Assembly: GCF_040712315.1 (NCBI RefSeq)
Contig: NC_134015.1
Span: forward strand, 12,978,945-13,042,944
Source of the DNA: Castanea sativa
Lineage: Eukaryota; Streptophyta; Magnoliopsida; Fagales; Fagaceae
DNA length: 64,000 bases
Direction: 5' to 3'
In this document: positions 36,100 through 47,559 of the stretch, one piece after another
Numbering within the stretch: position 1 is the stretch's first letter
How the letters are laid out: every line of letters starts with the position of its first letter
Made by a program: the position numbers and the translations under genes
Notes under the pieces: model-generated
Told to the model about the DNA's origin: nothing
What the model saw: only the letters and a program-made list of their open reading frames with translations
Database searches by the model: none

Positions 36100-36670
36100 C
36101 ATTACTCAGAATCCCTATCAAAATACGCAATTTTACAAAATAACTGACTAGCAATCTTCCTTAGACAACACCACCAGATTGATCTTAATCTCACTTTCCA
36201 TTATCTCTACAACTCTACCTTGATGTGTGGTGACCAAAGTTCTACTACTTAGGGCACCATTCTAGACCATAAATTAAAGTCTACATACCACACATCATCG
36301 AAGACAATAAAAACTTTGCAGATTTGCTGAATCAATTCACAGTTTTTTGCCATTAGACTTGGAAATTCAATAATGTTGGGCAATCACCATCAAAAACTTC
36401 ATTGATTGCGTTGGTAACCCTACACCAATCAAAAGGTTTGGAAACCCAAATTCCTGTTCCAAAATGGGCATGCACACTAGGATAACTGTAGGCAACTTGG
36501 GCTAGAGCTGTTTTGCCAATACCACCCATGCCCACTTTGAAGATGACATGGGGGTTTCTTTACGGCACATCACTACTATTATCCTCGCCCAAAAGGCTGC
36601 TCACTAGATCATCCCTATCCTTATCACGTTCAAGAATTCCGACTCTTCAACTAAAAATATAGTTATTGGT
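36100..36670 (-). pseudogene. NLR NB-ARC domain fragment
   Basis: The minus strand encodes LERDKDRDDLVSSLLGED, a stop, then VIFKVGMGGIGKTALAQVAY with an intact P-loop at 36510-36535, FGTGIWVSKPFDW (RNBS-A region), and after a frameshift KVFIVFDDVW (kinase 2, about 36289-36306) and LVTTHQGRVVEIMES (RNBS-B region). This is a CC-NB-ARC (RGA-type) fragment with several stops and frameshifts. It is not continuous with the LRR fragment at 37505-38175, which lies on the wrong side for one gene. Confidence 0.88.
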
Positions 36671-36711
36671 TGCTCCTCAAAGGTAGGACTTCCATTCAAC
36701 TGAATCCTATA

Positions 36712-36713
<2 letters not shown>

Positions 36714-36754
<41 letters not shown>
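36714..36754. repeat. (CT)n microsatellite
   Basis: About 20 uninterrupted CT units. Confidence 0.97.
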
Positions 36755-36755
<1 letters not shown>

Positions 36756-37003
36756 GTAATTTTATCTAATTTTCAATTCATTTCTTTTATCTTGCTAGCA
36801 ATGTCGTGATGCAGAACAAGTTTATCAACTCAACGTAAACAACATGAAGTAACAAACTAACAACGTTAATTAATTGAACCTATATATACTAAAAGAAAAA
36901 AAAATATTTAGTACAATGAAAAAAATTGTTACAATAACATCAAAGTCATTGTAATAGTTGATGCGAGATATTGCAATAAAATTTGAAGTAATAGGTTTAT
37001 GCA

Positions 37004-40000
37004 ACAAAAAAAATCATTGCAATAAAATTTAGATATTTTAATGATAACGTTGATACAATGATATATTTGTTGTTTAACGGACAATCTACTAGTTCGAATA
37101 TCTTGTAGCAATAGGTTATTACTTTACGAATTTTATTTACAATAGATTGCAAATAATTTACCAAAATAATTTGGGTCAAGTTATTGCAATAATATTTTTG
37201 TTATAATAGATAATTGTTTTATATTTATTATTGCAATAGATTGTAAAATAATTGATATTGGATTATTGCAATAATATTTTTGTTGCAGTTTCATATTTGT
37301 CATTGCAATGACAAATCCGAAACTACAATAGATTGTAAAATAATTAATATTTTATTATTGTAATGACATCTTTATCACAATAACCTATTACTTTGATATT
37401 TTAATTGTAATAGATTGTAAAAATAATTGGTATCAAACTATTGCAACAATTTCTTCGATTTAAGTTATTTCAACAAATTTTTCTATTGTAATTTTATATT
37501 AAAGAGAAAGATTTTTCAATTTGGTCAAGGAAATCAACCAAGGAGACAATGTAAGGCCCTATTACTCTTCAATGCGTAAACCTTCCAAGTCTGGAGGCTA
37601 CTCTAAGGCATTCAAAACTAATACATCACTCCTCATTCTTTCATCGCCTGACTCTAAGGCATCCCCAAATAATTCATTCCTCTATCTTCTCTATCCTTCC
37701 CTTTCTCAAAAAAGAGAGACAAATCATGGAGGTGTGTCTTTTTCTCGAGTTGTGCATTCTTGGCTTCACTTACATTAAGCTGTTCAAAATTTTCAATTCT
37801 CCAAGGTTACATCCTCCAGTGTCCTTATCATTTATGCTGAAAATTTCTAATGTTCTAAGAGATACCAATCTTCCAAATCCCCTTGGAAAAATTAAACAAC
37901 CTCCAAAGAGAATAAGATATCTTAAGTTAATTAGTTTGGCCATCCCCTACAGTAATTCTATGTGCTCAAAAATATTAAGCCAAGTAATCTTCAAAAATTA
38001 TAATTTGCACATATTAGAGATGGTTTCAGGCAATTTACCATAGTAGTCAACTAGATTGAGATACCTTAAATGTATTAAATTATCCATTGTATCCAAAAGT
38101 TCTACTGAATGCTTCAAAGTTAATGCTCGTAATCGTCTAAAATTTTGAAATAAATCAGTGCTATAACCCATTTAAAAGAAAGTGCATAGATTTTTAGCAC
38201 TTTCAATGGACACATTAAATGGAGCTTATATTTGACTATCTAAAAACAAATGCCAAGCATTTGTATAATCCGATTCCATCCAATTGTCACTATCTTTCGC
38301 GATGCATTCGTTTTTTGTGATTGATTGTGCATAGTCATGCACAATATCATGCATTTTTAATCATAATAAATTAGTACTAGCTTTCACGAATTTTATTGCA
38401 ATAGATTGCAAATAATTTACCAAAATAATTTGGGTCAAGTTATTGCAACGATATCTTTGTTGTAATAAATAATTGTTTTATGGTTGTTATTGCAATAGAT
38501 TGTAAAATAATTGATATCAGATTATTGTAATAATATTTTCGTTGCAATTTCATATTTGTCATTGTAATAGATTGTAAAATAATTGATATTTAGTTATTGC
38601 AATAATATCTTCATTGAAATAATCTATCACTTTGAAATTTTCGTTGTAATATATTGCAAAAATAATTGGTATCAAGTTATTGCAATGATTTTTCAATTTA
38701 AGTTATTCAGCAAATTTTTGGTACCACCATTATACTACTTTCATTCTTTGTCCTGTATGGTGGGAACCGATAGAAAGACATTTAAAGTTTGAAAAAAACC
38801 ATTACAATAAGTTGGGTGATACAACAATTTGCCCAATTTTTGTCACATGAGCCAATTGTGATAAAAGTTGTAAAAAAAAATATTTGGGTAGTAAACTTCT
38901 TGAAACCCTTGTTACACTCTTGTTAGTGAGAAAAGCATAAGTTAACACCACAATAATTTCTACAACTTTTGCTACAACTTGCCTACATGATGACTTATGA
39001 ATGATGGAATTATGAAAATTTTTGTGGTACTAGACTTACTCGTGAGGAAGAAAAATTTGGATGTTATTAATTTTCTCCAATTATTTACTCTAAAAACCTA
39101 GGAGAATCAAGAAAAAACAAGGCAACTCATGATGTGTGTCAGCCTAACAGGTTGGCATTAAAGGGAGGAATTATTTCATAAGGACCCACTAAGTGCCCTT
39201 TAGCACATTATTTTCATCTTTGTCTTGGTTTTTATCTCCACTTGCTGCTTATCGATCCCTTATCCACATTCACCCAATGACTATTTAAAATTTTTCTCTC
39301 TCTGAAATAAACATAATTAAAATATGTGATTCAAACCAATTTAGTAATTCATTGTAAAAAAAAAAAAAAGGAGATGAATCTCCTAGATTTAAATATTTAT
39401 AAGATTGAAAACATTTTAAAAAAAATACTCATAAATAAGGATAAACATATGTATAAAGTTTACACGTTTTTTCATTAATATTAAACATTTAGAATTTATA
39501 AGTGGATAAAGCAATTTAAAAATTAATAGGAGAGTTCTCCTATTTTTTAGGCAATGTTTCAGTGGGAGTTAAAGTTGTATTTTTATTGGATTGTCCTTTA
39601 GTTTTGTCTTTACAACATAGGGGTGTAGGAGTATTTTTTAACAAAAAAAATAAGGATCCCAAACATGGGAAGCACCTTAAATAGTAGTATATATATAATC
39701 TTACCCAAAAGTAAATAAAAAATAATTAAAAGTTATAACATTAATAACTTTCTTATGTGTATGCCTATGAAGGTATCCACATTTTTTTAATACATACTAT
39801 AGAATTTCAATTTATAGCGTCTACTCCATAACCATTCTCTTGTTCATTAAATCCAAAAATCAATTGATTTTTGGTATAAGTGGGATTTAAAAGTCAAATC
39901 ACAAGTCTATTATTCAAAGGACCTGCACCCCAAATTTTTTTATTAAAAATAAACTACAATTATAATAGACCATAAAATAATTTAAAATAAATAATATATG

Positions 40001-40773
40001 AAACTCATTTTAGAAATTTCTTAAAATTTTTGATGATTGAGTTTTAATTACAACACTACTTTATTTTTAAAAAATATTTCGTAATAGAATTTCACTTAAA
40101 AGTAGAATACATTAAATTATAATGTACTTACAACTCCTATTAAATAATAATAATAATAATGTACTTACAACTTGTCAAATGGGAAACTATGTTCTTTAAC
40201 TCGTAATACATTTTTGGTTAATTTTTTTTTCATCCCTAAATTTAGAAAAATTCATTTATCATCACTAAAAGTATTAATGAATTAATTTCAATAGTTTAGG
40301 GGGAAAAATTGTTTTACCATAATTGAAGCAGATACAAGTGGAGCTTTTATTTTTTAGCGTTTTCATTTGTTGTCTACATGCCCAACGCATGCATGCTAAT
40401 CAGTACATTTTATCTTCTTCTCCTTTGGTATTCTTGTTACAAATTAAATTGTACAAACTTACACTCAAAATGCAGGGGAACTGGAAATATGGTCTTTTAC
40501 TTTGTAGGTTTAAAACACTCAGACCCCAACAATTGTTAGTGCATTAACTATACACTTCCAGCATTCACTTGCATCCTTGCTGTCTGTCCTTTTCAGGTAG
40601 TTTATTATTTGAGTGTCTGTGTGTTCTGGAAATTTAATTTTGGTTTCCTTTCTTCCAATTCGTATGAATTAAAGGTTTTTAAGTTGATGATTTTGTAGGA
40701 AAGAATCTGTGGGAATTAAAGACCAAGGCAGGGTAAGCCATTAGTATGTATTAGATGATGAAAACTCACTTAC
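37004..40773. repeat. AT-rich block copy 2 (pairs with 1026-4935)
   Basis: Same order of parts as copy 1: TTGCAATAGATTGTAAAATA-type motifs, LRR remnant, the motifs again, AT-rich tail. It differs by many substitutions and indels, and a tail segment of about 120 bp differs near 39480-39680. It ends about 140 bp short of the stop codon of the small gene at 40916. Confidence 0.8.
37505..38175 (-). pseudogene. NLR leucine-rich-repeat fragment, second copy
   Basis: Collinear with the fragment at 1510-2190. The PPNLESL-like C-terminal NLR segment and upstream LRR lines are recognisable but broken by stops and small indels (for example near 37660 and 38040). No NB-ARC upstream on this strand. Confidence 0.75.
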
Positions 40774-40915
40774 AATTTATACACAACCAATGTAAATTAT
40801 GTTCCTTATTGTACTAAATAAATATACAAGACCCATAAAATAAATATACAAAATCAATATTAAAAACTTAAACTAGACAAAGAAACACATAATTATTTTT
40901 TGAAATTGAGTCTGC

Positions 40916-42757
40916 TTAGAAGGGAGGCCCACCAGGTGGGCCATGGGGCCCTCCCGGCCCAGGTGGCCCACCAAACACTGGTCCGCAGCAGCTCTCTATG
41001 ATGCAGCAGCAACAGAGGAAATAAAAACTGCCAATCAAAATATCAAATAAATTAAAAAAGTACAAGACCATTTTTTTTCCTCAAAATTTATCACAATTTT
41101 ACCATTTCTAAATTGGGCTACACATTGGGCCGTAAAGGGGTCTAATTTTTGTGAAATTTCTAATAATCCAATTTTGGCCTGATTGTGAGCTTAACTCCTT
41201 CTCCCTCAAATAGTAGGTCACACAATAAGAGTAACTTTCTCTTCCTTCACTTCAAGGTCTACCAAATTTTAAAGCTTTTCAGTTTTTCAATTTTCTATAT
41301 ACATTGAGGTTACAACATATTTTTTATGTGTAAAACTAGATGAGCATTTATACTTTTGCATTCTCCATCAATGTCAAAAATCTTGTTAACAATCAAAATT
41401 GTCAAGCATTCTTTGCAATTGTTTTTTTGTGTGACTAGGGTCATGTTGCTATAAAACACAAGTGCTCACTTTGAAGTTTTGAACCCATCCCAATAATCCC
41501 AAAACCCATCTAAGAAACATAACCAGCCCAAAATTGCACCTGCGTGGACTCCACCTTGTGATACATCTGTCTCTGCTATCTATCTATATTCTTTTCCTTT
41601 TTTTTTTCTTTTTTTTTTCCCAAACATATTTAAGCCTTTGGTATACGGAATGTATATAACTTACCAATATTAATGAAAACTCATTTTATTTCTTATATTT
41701 TTATTCAAAATAGAATTTTTCTATGAAAAATTTTATATTAATATTAATATTAACTTTTTCCCTCCAAACATATTTAAGCCTTTGGTATACGATTTGCAAT
41801 GTATATAACTTACCAGTATTACTGAAAACTCATTTGATTTCTTATATTTTTATTCAAAATAGAAATTTTTTATGAAAAATAGGGAAAATTACACTTTATC
41901 ACCATAAACTATGCACAAGGTTACACTTTGCACCCTAAACTATTTGAACGTACACTTTGCACTTTAAACTATCACACTTATCACACCTTGTACCCTAGTG
42001 TTACATGACAAACATCTTGCGTAGGTGGAATAAACTTAATAGACCGAAATACTCTTCTTCAAAAACAATTAAAACAAAATCCAATTTTTTTCACATCTCT
42101 CTCCTAGTCTCTCATGCGTGTAGCCTCTTCCCCAAATTCGGATTTTTATAAAACCTAAATCTCCAATTTGAAAATCTAGTTTCAAGATTATTTCATAATG
42201 GGCTTGAAGAAGGTAACGGGTAAAACTGGACCAATCTTGAGAAATCTTGTTGCCTATGAACAGTACAATAAAAGTGTAAAACCTTATTTCACATCTTATA
42301 TAATGTTCTCCGATGGACTTATACACACCCGAAGACGTTCAAATTCTTTGTAAAAAGAGGATCTTTTATCATGTTCTGGGCAGTAACAATAAAGTCTCTG
42401 ACCTTCTCAATAGTCTCACTAAGGATCTTGCTTATGATTGGCATGAGTGCTACCTTTCTCCACTGATACAGAAAATTTATTTGCGTAGCAATAAAACATA
42501 CCTCAAGATCATGGCAGCGATAAGACATTAATATTTTTATTCCCCAATCAATAGTACATCATATCTTATCACGGCTTTATTACTGCATCTTAGTGTCATT
42601 CAAATTGGGGATTTAGGGTTTATAAAAATCTGAATTTATGGAAGAGGCTGCACGCATGAGAAACCAGGAGAGAGAAGTGAAAAAAATTGGGAAATGTTTT
42701 AATTGATTTTGAAGAAGGGTGTTTTGGTTTTTTAAGTTTGTTTTTTTTTTTTTTTGA

Positions 42758-42813
<56 letters not shown>

Positions 42814-43452
42814 GCATTCCGTTAAACATAACAGCAAAAGTAACACTGGGGTGAAAAGTGTGATTAGTATGATAGTTTAAGGTGTAAAGTGTGCGTTCAA
42901 ATAGTTCATGGTGCAAAGTGTAACATAGTGCATGGTTTAAAGTGTAACATAGTGTATGGTTTACTTTAGAGTGGTAAAGTGTAATTTACCTCGAAAAATA
43001 TTAAATTAATATTAAGATTAACTTATAGCAATTATCAATAATTATTATCAATTCATATGTCGTTCAAATTATAATTTTAATAATGAATTAGTCAACATGA
43101 TATCATCAAAAGCAACTTGACTATGTTTCAACTTCGATTTCAAGAGCTTCTCAAAAAGAAAAAAAAAAAAAGAAAAAAAAAAAATCGATTTCAAGACAAA
43201 ATTTTAATACACAGAATTCTCTCATAGCTTCCCTTAGACATTAGACATATTAAAATCCAAAAAAAGAAATATAAAATTGTAATAAAAAGAATTAAAATAT
43301 TATTGACCTTAAGCTATCTTAATATTAAGAGAGAGAGATATAACTCACCATGAAGATATAAGCCTGTATATACCACCACAGCAAAAATCACAGCAACCAC
43401 ATAGCCCCGGAGGACCAGGAGGTCCTCCCGGTGGCGGTCCCCAATCCGACAT
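40916..43452 (-). CDS. Gly-Pro/Cys-rich CYSTM-like small protein, 71 aa
   Basis: Exons 43349-43452 and 40916-41027, with a GT-AG intron of 2,321 bp that splits a Cys codon (TG|T). Residues 5-16 are a collagen-like PPG tract; then CGCCDFCCGGIYRLISSC, a hydrophobic cysteine core FYFLCCCCIIESCC (36-49), and a second tract GGPPGPGGPHGPPGGPP ending in Phe. Twelve of 71 residues are Cys. The core resembles the CYSTM motif of small plant stress proteins (membrane-associated, often cysteine-modified), but CYSTM proteins usually end at that motif. Function unknown; membrane peripheral location is inference. No signal peptide. The intron carries a 1.1-kb TIR transposon. Paralogs are at 46446-47421 and 52578-53499. 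Confidence 0.8.
41619..41881. repeat. Tandem duplication of about 130 bp
   Basis: Two units starting CCAAACATATTTAAGCCTTT at 41619 and 41763, both with CTTATATTTTTATTCAAAAT. They lie within the intron, just left of the TIR element. Confidence 0.85.
41882..42992. mobile_element. TIR element, 1.1 kb, in the small-gene intron
   Basis: The ends are inverted repeats of about 150 bp (ATTACACTTTA.CAC, then CCCTAAACTATTTGAACG against CGTTCAAATAGTTCATGG). Flanked by perfect GAAAAATA at 41874-41881 and 42993-43000. A (TA)n of about 25 units lies at 42761-42811. No transposase recognised. The 8-bp duplication suggests hAT, but the long TIR is less typical, so the superfamily is open. Confidence 0.85.
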
Positions 43453-43522
43453 CTCTCTTTTTTTCTTTCAATTTAGCTACGGAAATTGAATTTAGTAGGA
43501 ACAAGGTACAGGTTTAGGTGTT

Positions 43523-43530
43523 TATTTATA
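43523..43530 (-). promoter_or_regulatory. TATA box of the 40916-43452 gene
   Basis: TATAAATA about 71-78 bp upstream of the ATG. The surrounding CTCTCCTTCAGAAAGTGTC block matches the promoter of the paralog at 46446-47421. Confidence 0.65.
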
Positions 43531-44285
43531 GACACTTTCTGAAGGAGAGGAAGAGAGCTTAAATGGATAAGTATTCTTGCATTTCTAGCACCCTATTGGA
43601 CTAGCCAAGTAAAGAAGTCATGAATTCTTTAATTTGGATAAGGACATTTTGTATGCACCTAATCGTCTTTTAACCTAATATTCCAAAATTCAACATATAT
43701 GCATGGTTTTACAATGACTTTGTAACTCATTGTGGGCACAAAACAGATATGCAGCACACAGAAATGGCATGATGTGACTGGAAATTGCAAGAGTTGAAAA
43801 TTCAAGGTAGAAAGTTATGGGGAGAAGATCATTTTTACAATGGATTTGCTAAAGAGAGGCCACACCATCTGTTTTGGTTTAGATTCTTTATCTTCCCCAA
43901 TCAAATCGAGGTCTAAGAATGACATTTTATCCCAATTTATTATTAGTTTGTAATTGAATGTAAAGATATTGTTGTTATCATAATCTTTTGGTAGGTAGGT
44001 CGGTTATTCAATGTTGTCTAATTATCTGACCACAATGGAATTTAATACTCGACTAGACGTTGATAATAGAATTTTGAGGAAATTGCAATATGGGGGAGGT
44101 AATTTAAAATTAAACCTTAAATTAAAAAGAAAAAAAAAGATTAAAACCCTAAAATTTAAATATTCTTTCAATTCACTCCTTCAAAGAGTTATTGTGAAAA
44201 ATAATGAAAAGTCAAGTAAAACTTGACTTGAAACTTATTTGGGCACTAAAGGACCTGTCATGTGAAAAAAAAAATCACAAACAAT
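43531..44285. other. Upstream region and spacer, no gene seen
   Basis: 43560-43700 aligns with 47600-47760, upstream of the paralogous gene (shared CTAGCA, TTGGACTAG, AACCTAA blocks). The rest is AT-rich and without coding signal. Confidence 0.5.
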
Positions 44286-45805
44286 CAAGGCTGGCCCTAG
44301 ACATTTTGGGGCCTAAGACGAGAATTAAAATGGGGTCTTTTTATACTTATATATTAATTAAATTAATGTTTATTTAATATTTTTATATTATAATATATTT
44401 CATTTAAAATCTATTTTTCTTGCCTTTTGAGATGCAAATTGACTAATTAAATTTTTGTATTCAAGTGCTCTAACATCTCATTTTTAATCGATAATATAGT
44501 TAATCCACTTAATCTTTCTTGGGACATTATTGATCTTAAATATGATTTTATTAATTTTAATTTTGAAAAAATTCTTTCTGCAGAAGCTACTGTAACAAGT
44601 ATTGTTAGTAAAATCTTATAAGCAATGCATGTATTTGGAAATGAATCTAATCTTTTTATATAATTTAGTATGTCAATTGGAGTATAATCTTTTATTTGTA
44701 AAATTTCTTTTAAAACCTTTAACTCTGAAAATAAATCTAAATCATCAATATCATAATAAACATCATGTTTGAGAAAAGATTCAAGTTCAAGATAGTATTT
44801 TTGTAAACTATCATCATCTAGTATTTATAAAGACTAAAATAAAAAATAACTTTCAAGTGTAAAGCAAATGAGAAATAAAATCTGATTTATACAAAAAGTA
44901 TTGTTGTAGTTTCACCGAATAATAACAAATTTTTAGCAATTTTAACCTCCATAAATAAAGATTTATTCATTATATTACCAATAACTTATATATATATATA
45001 TATATAAACACAATATTAAAATTTAAAAAAAAAAAAATTTAAGCACAGCGGTAACAACAAAAAGCCCAGCCCAGCCAAGAAGACCCACCCACAAAAAACA
45101 TAAAACAAATCCTATATTCCTATTGCACCTATAACCAAAAAAAAAAAAAAAAATTGAAGCCCAAACGTGAAACGTCCAGGCGGTCCAGCCATAATTCAAT
45201 ATATACACTATCACTATACAGCCCAGCCCCAGTCTTAACTCTTAACAAATCTAAAGAAAGCCAAGCCTCAAAAGCAGAAAAGTTATACCTCAAACTCAAA
45301 AGTCAAAACTCTGCAGAATCAAAACGCAGCAGCCAAAAAACAGAGCAACAGTGGAAGCTTGAGCCAGGCAGCCAGATGCAATCGGATGATTTAAATGAGA
45401 TCGGAGGAAGTTTGAGCCAGGCAGCCAGCAACAGTGGAGAGAACGAATGAGAGAGGCGGAGAGCAAGAGTAGAGAGAAAAAAGCAGCAAGAATGAGAAAG
45501 AAAAATGGTAAAAATTTTAAGGATTTGACTCATTTGAGTTGTTTTATTTGTTGTGATTTGTGATTGTTTTGTGGGTAATATCTTAGACCGAATTTGTAGT
45601 TTATTCAGTTGATTTTTAATTTGTCTAATAATGTTTGATTTGTCAAAATTTTTGTTTTTTGGTTAAAAAGATGTGCTAAATTGTTGTAATTCATTTTAAA
45701 TTTTTTTTTTCCCTTACTCCTTTTAATTTTTTAAAATTTTGGGGCTCTCTTCCACTTGGGGCCTTAAGCAATTGCTTAACTCACCTAAGGAAAGGGCTGG
45801 CCCTG
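44286..45805 (-). mobile_element. hAT element with deleted transposase
   Basis: Ends CAAGGCTGGCCCTAG and (reverse complement) CAGGGCCAGCCCTTTCC are hAT-type terminal inverted repeats. GGGGCCTAAG/CTTAAGGCCCC subterminal motifs are shared. It contains the C-terminal part of a transposase on the minus strand. No 8-bp target duplication is visible, so it is old or one end has been altered. Confidence 0.8.
44447..44820 (-). pseudogene. hAT transposase C-terminus (dimerisation domain)
   Basis: An open minus-strand stretch ends at a TAA at 44447-44449. It encodes VASAERIFSKLKLIKSYL, RSIMSQERLSGLTILSI and a final EHLNTKI, the signature of the hAT C-terminal dimerisation domain. Stops begin upstream of 44820 and the N-terminal catalytic region is absent, so it is an internally deleted transposase. 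Confidence 0.85.
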
Positions 45806-45908
45806 ATTAGCTTTTCATATTGTTTGTGTATTTTTTGTAATCAGAAGAGAACAAAGCCACAAACACAGTTGCAGTTGCACTTTGAAGATAAAACTAAAAT
45901 AAAACCAA

Positions 45909-45977
<69 letters not shown>

Positions 45978-46445
45978 GTATGTATAATCTATATTTCTAA
46001 TTCTTCATGGGGAAGCACTTGAAAAGTTGAATGGCAACAGGTGTGTAAAGTTAAACTGGAGAACCAAAAATTACATGTTATATATGAAAGTCTGATTACA
46101 AAATGGCATAATAGAATAAAGCAAAGCGATTGTTTCTGTTACCAACTGTATATTATCACTGTTTCATATTATAGGTCACATTCATTACCAACGTGGTTGG
46201 TTTGAATGTGTAATAATTGCCAAACAGCATCCACTGAGTTTAGACTCAAACTAAACTCAAAAGCCTAACTGGTATTGGCATTGTTATTCTCACATTCCCA
46301 AACAATCAGCAACAATACAAGGTGAGAATTGAAAGGCTAGCAACATAGCAATAGTAAAATCAAATCTAAACTCGTTTCTTATTAATAACAACATAGCAAT
46401 ATTGTTCATTCATGATATTACAAAACGCTTTGGAAATCAGCTTGA
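45806..46445. other. Spacer with compound microsatellite
   Basis: (CT)n, (TA)n and (TATG)n follow one another at about 45910-45985. Otherwise no gene signal; 46380-46445 is the likely 3' UTR of the next small gene. Confidence 0.6.
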
Positions 46446-47421
46446 TCAGAAGCGAGGGGGCCCAAAAGGACCATGTGGGCCTGGTGGGCCACCGGGCCCA
46501 CCAAACAATGGTCCACAGCAATTCTCGAAGAGGCAACAGCAGCACAGCAAATAGAAACTGCCAACAAAATAGCCCAAATTAGAAACTTTCAAAATGTACC
46601 AAACAAAGCAGAATGATACTTTATAATACATATTATATCATAATCTACATTACTATTTTCTTTTTCTCAAACTAGGTTGTACATTGATATAAAATTAACC
46701 ATAATTTTTTTGTATATTTGTAATAGAACAAAGTTTAACTACAAAATTGATTGTAGTTTTAAGGTACAACCTTATTTAATATCTTTTTATTGAAAGTGAT
46801 TTTTTACAAACCTACCATTTGATTACATATTCTTTTTATATCCTCCATGCAAAATTTATAGAAAATTAAAGATCAATAGCTATGTCATCAATAAATTGTT
46901 TAAATTGCCAGTTTTTTTAGTTTAAAATTATGCATAAAATATAAACTTATAGATCATAAAACAAATAATATCTGATTGACACAAAATTTGACATGTGCAT
47001 TAAGAACGTAAAAAACATGCAATTCAACGATTAGATTTTCAAAATATGTAGTAATGTTTATTTTATTGAGTAAAGTTGTATTTAAAATTTGTAGTTAAAC
47101 TTTGTCATTTGTAATGGGTATGATTCAAAGTTTCTTAAAAATGAATTACAAGTTTGTTAATCCAGTCCAATATATTTGGAGCACCTTAGTCAAGCTCAAT
47201 TTAATCCTAATTTTTTCTGTTCTATTTTCAACTAATTAACAGGATTATCCCCAAAAAGAAGTAACATTCTAATTTTCAAGAAAAAAAAAATAGAAAACAG
47301 TAAAAATAAAAACTCACCAGGAAGATACAAGCCTGCATATACCACCACAGAGAAATTCACAGCAACCAAATGGTCCTGGTGGACCGTGAGGCCCTGGTGG
47401 AGGTCCCCAACGAGGAGGCAT
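46446..47421 (-). CDS. Gly-Pro/Cys-rich CYSTM-like small protein, 71 aa
   Basis: Exons 47318-47421 and 46446-46557. The intron of 760 bp splits a Cys codon exactly as in the two paralogs. The protein starts MPPRWGPPPGPHGPPGP, continues CCEFLCGGICRLVSSC, has the core FYLLCCCCLFENCC (36-49), then GGPGGPPGPHGPFGPP and a final RF. Eleven of 71 residues are Cys. A mutated intron end would read straight through the core, so the spliced model is preferred over a single-exon frame. The intron holds a Mutator-like MITE. Role unknown; CYSTM-like membrane association is inferred from the core. It shares promoter sequence with the 40916-43452 gene. Confidence 0.8.
46725..47106. mobile_element. Mutator-like MITE, 382 bp, 9-bp duplication
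   Basis: Same family as 13478-13869. The inverted ends contain TTTAACTACAAA and TTTGTAGTTAAA, with perfect ATTTGTAAT at 46716-46724 and 47107-47115. It lies inside the intron of the small Gly-Pro/Cys gene. Confidence 0.88.
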
Positions 47422-47534
47422 TTCTCTCTATCAATCTCCTTTCTCTTAGTTCTAAGTTTGCAAAATGTGGCTGACTTCTTTCACTAAGTTTGAAATGTTG
47501 TTATATATGAAAATGAGCTAAACCTATAGTTCTC

Positions 47535-47542
47535 TATATATA
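47535..47542 (-). promoter_or_regulatory. TATA box of the 46446-47421 gene
   Basis: TATATATA about 114-121 bp upstream of the ATG, in a block (CTCTCTTGAAAGTCTATATATAG, two parts) resembling the promoter of the paralog at 43452. Confidence 0.6.
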
Positions 47543-47559
47543 GACTTTCAAGAGAGGGA

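Noticed and set aside
36353..36535. Functional NLR gene based on the intact P-loop
   Set aside because: Stops and frameshifts lie on both sides of the loop, and the LRR fragment nearby is on the wrong side.
42613..42916. Open frames with long Tyr-Ile runs
   Set aside because: Translation of a (TA)n microsatellite inside the TIR element.
44286..45805. 8-bp target duplication for the hAT element
   Set aside because: The flanking octamers do not match, so none was claimed although the terminal repeats and transposase support hAT.
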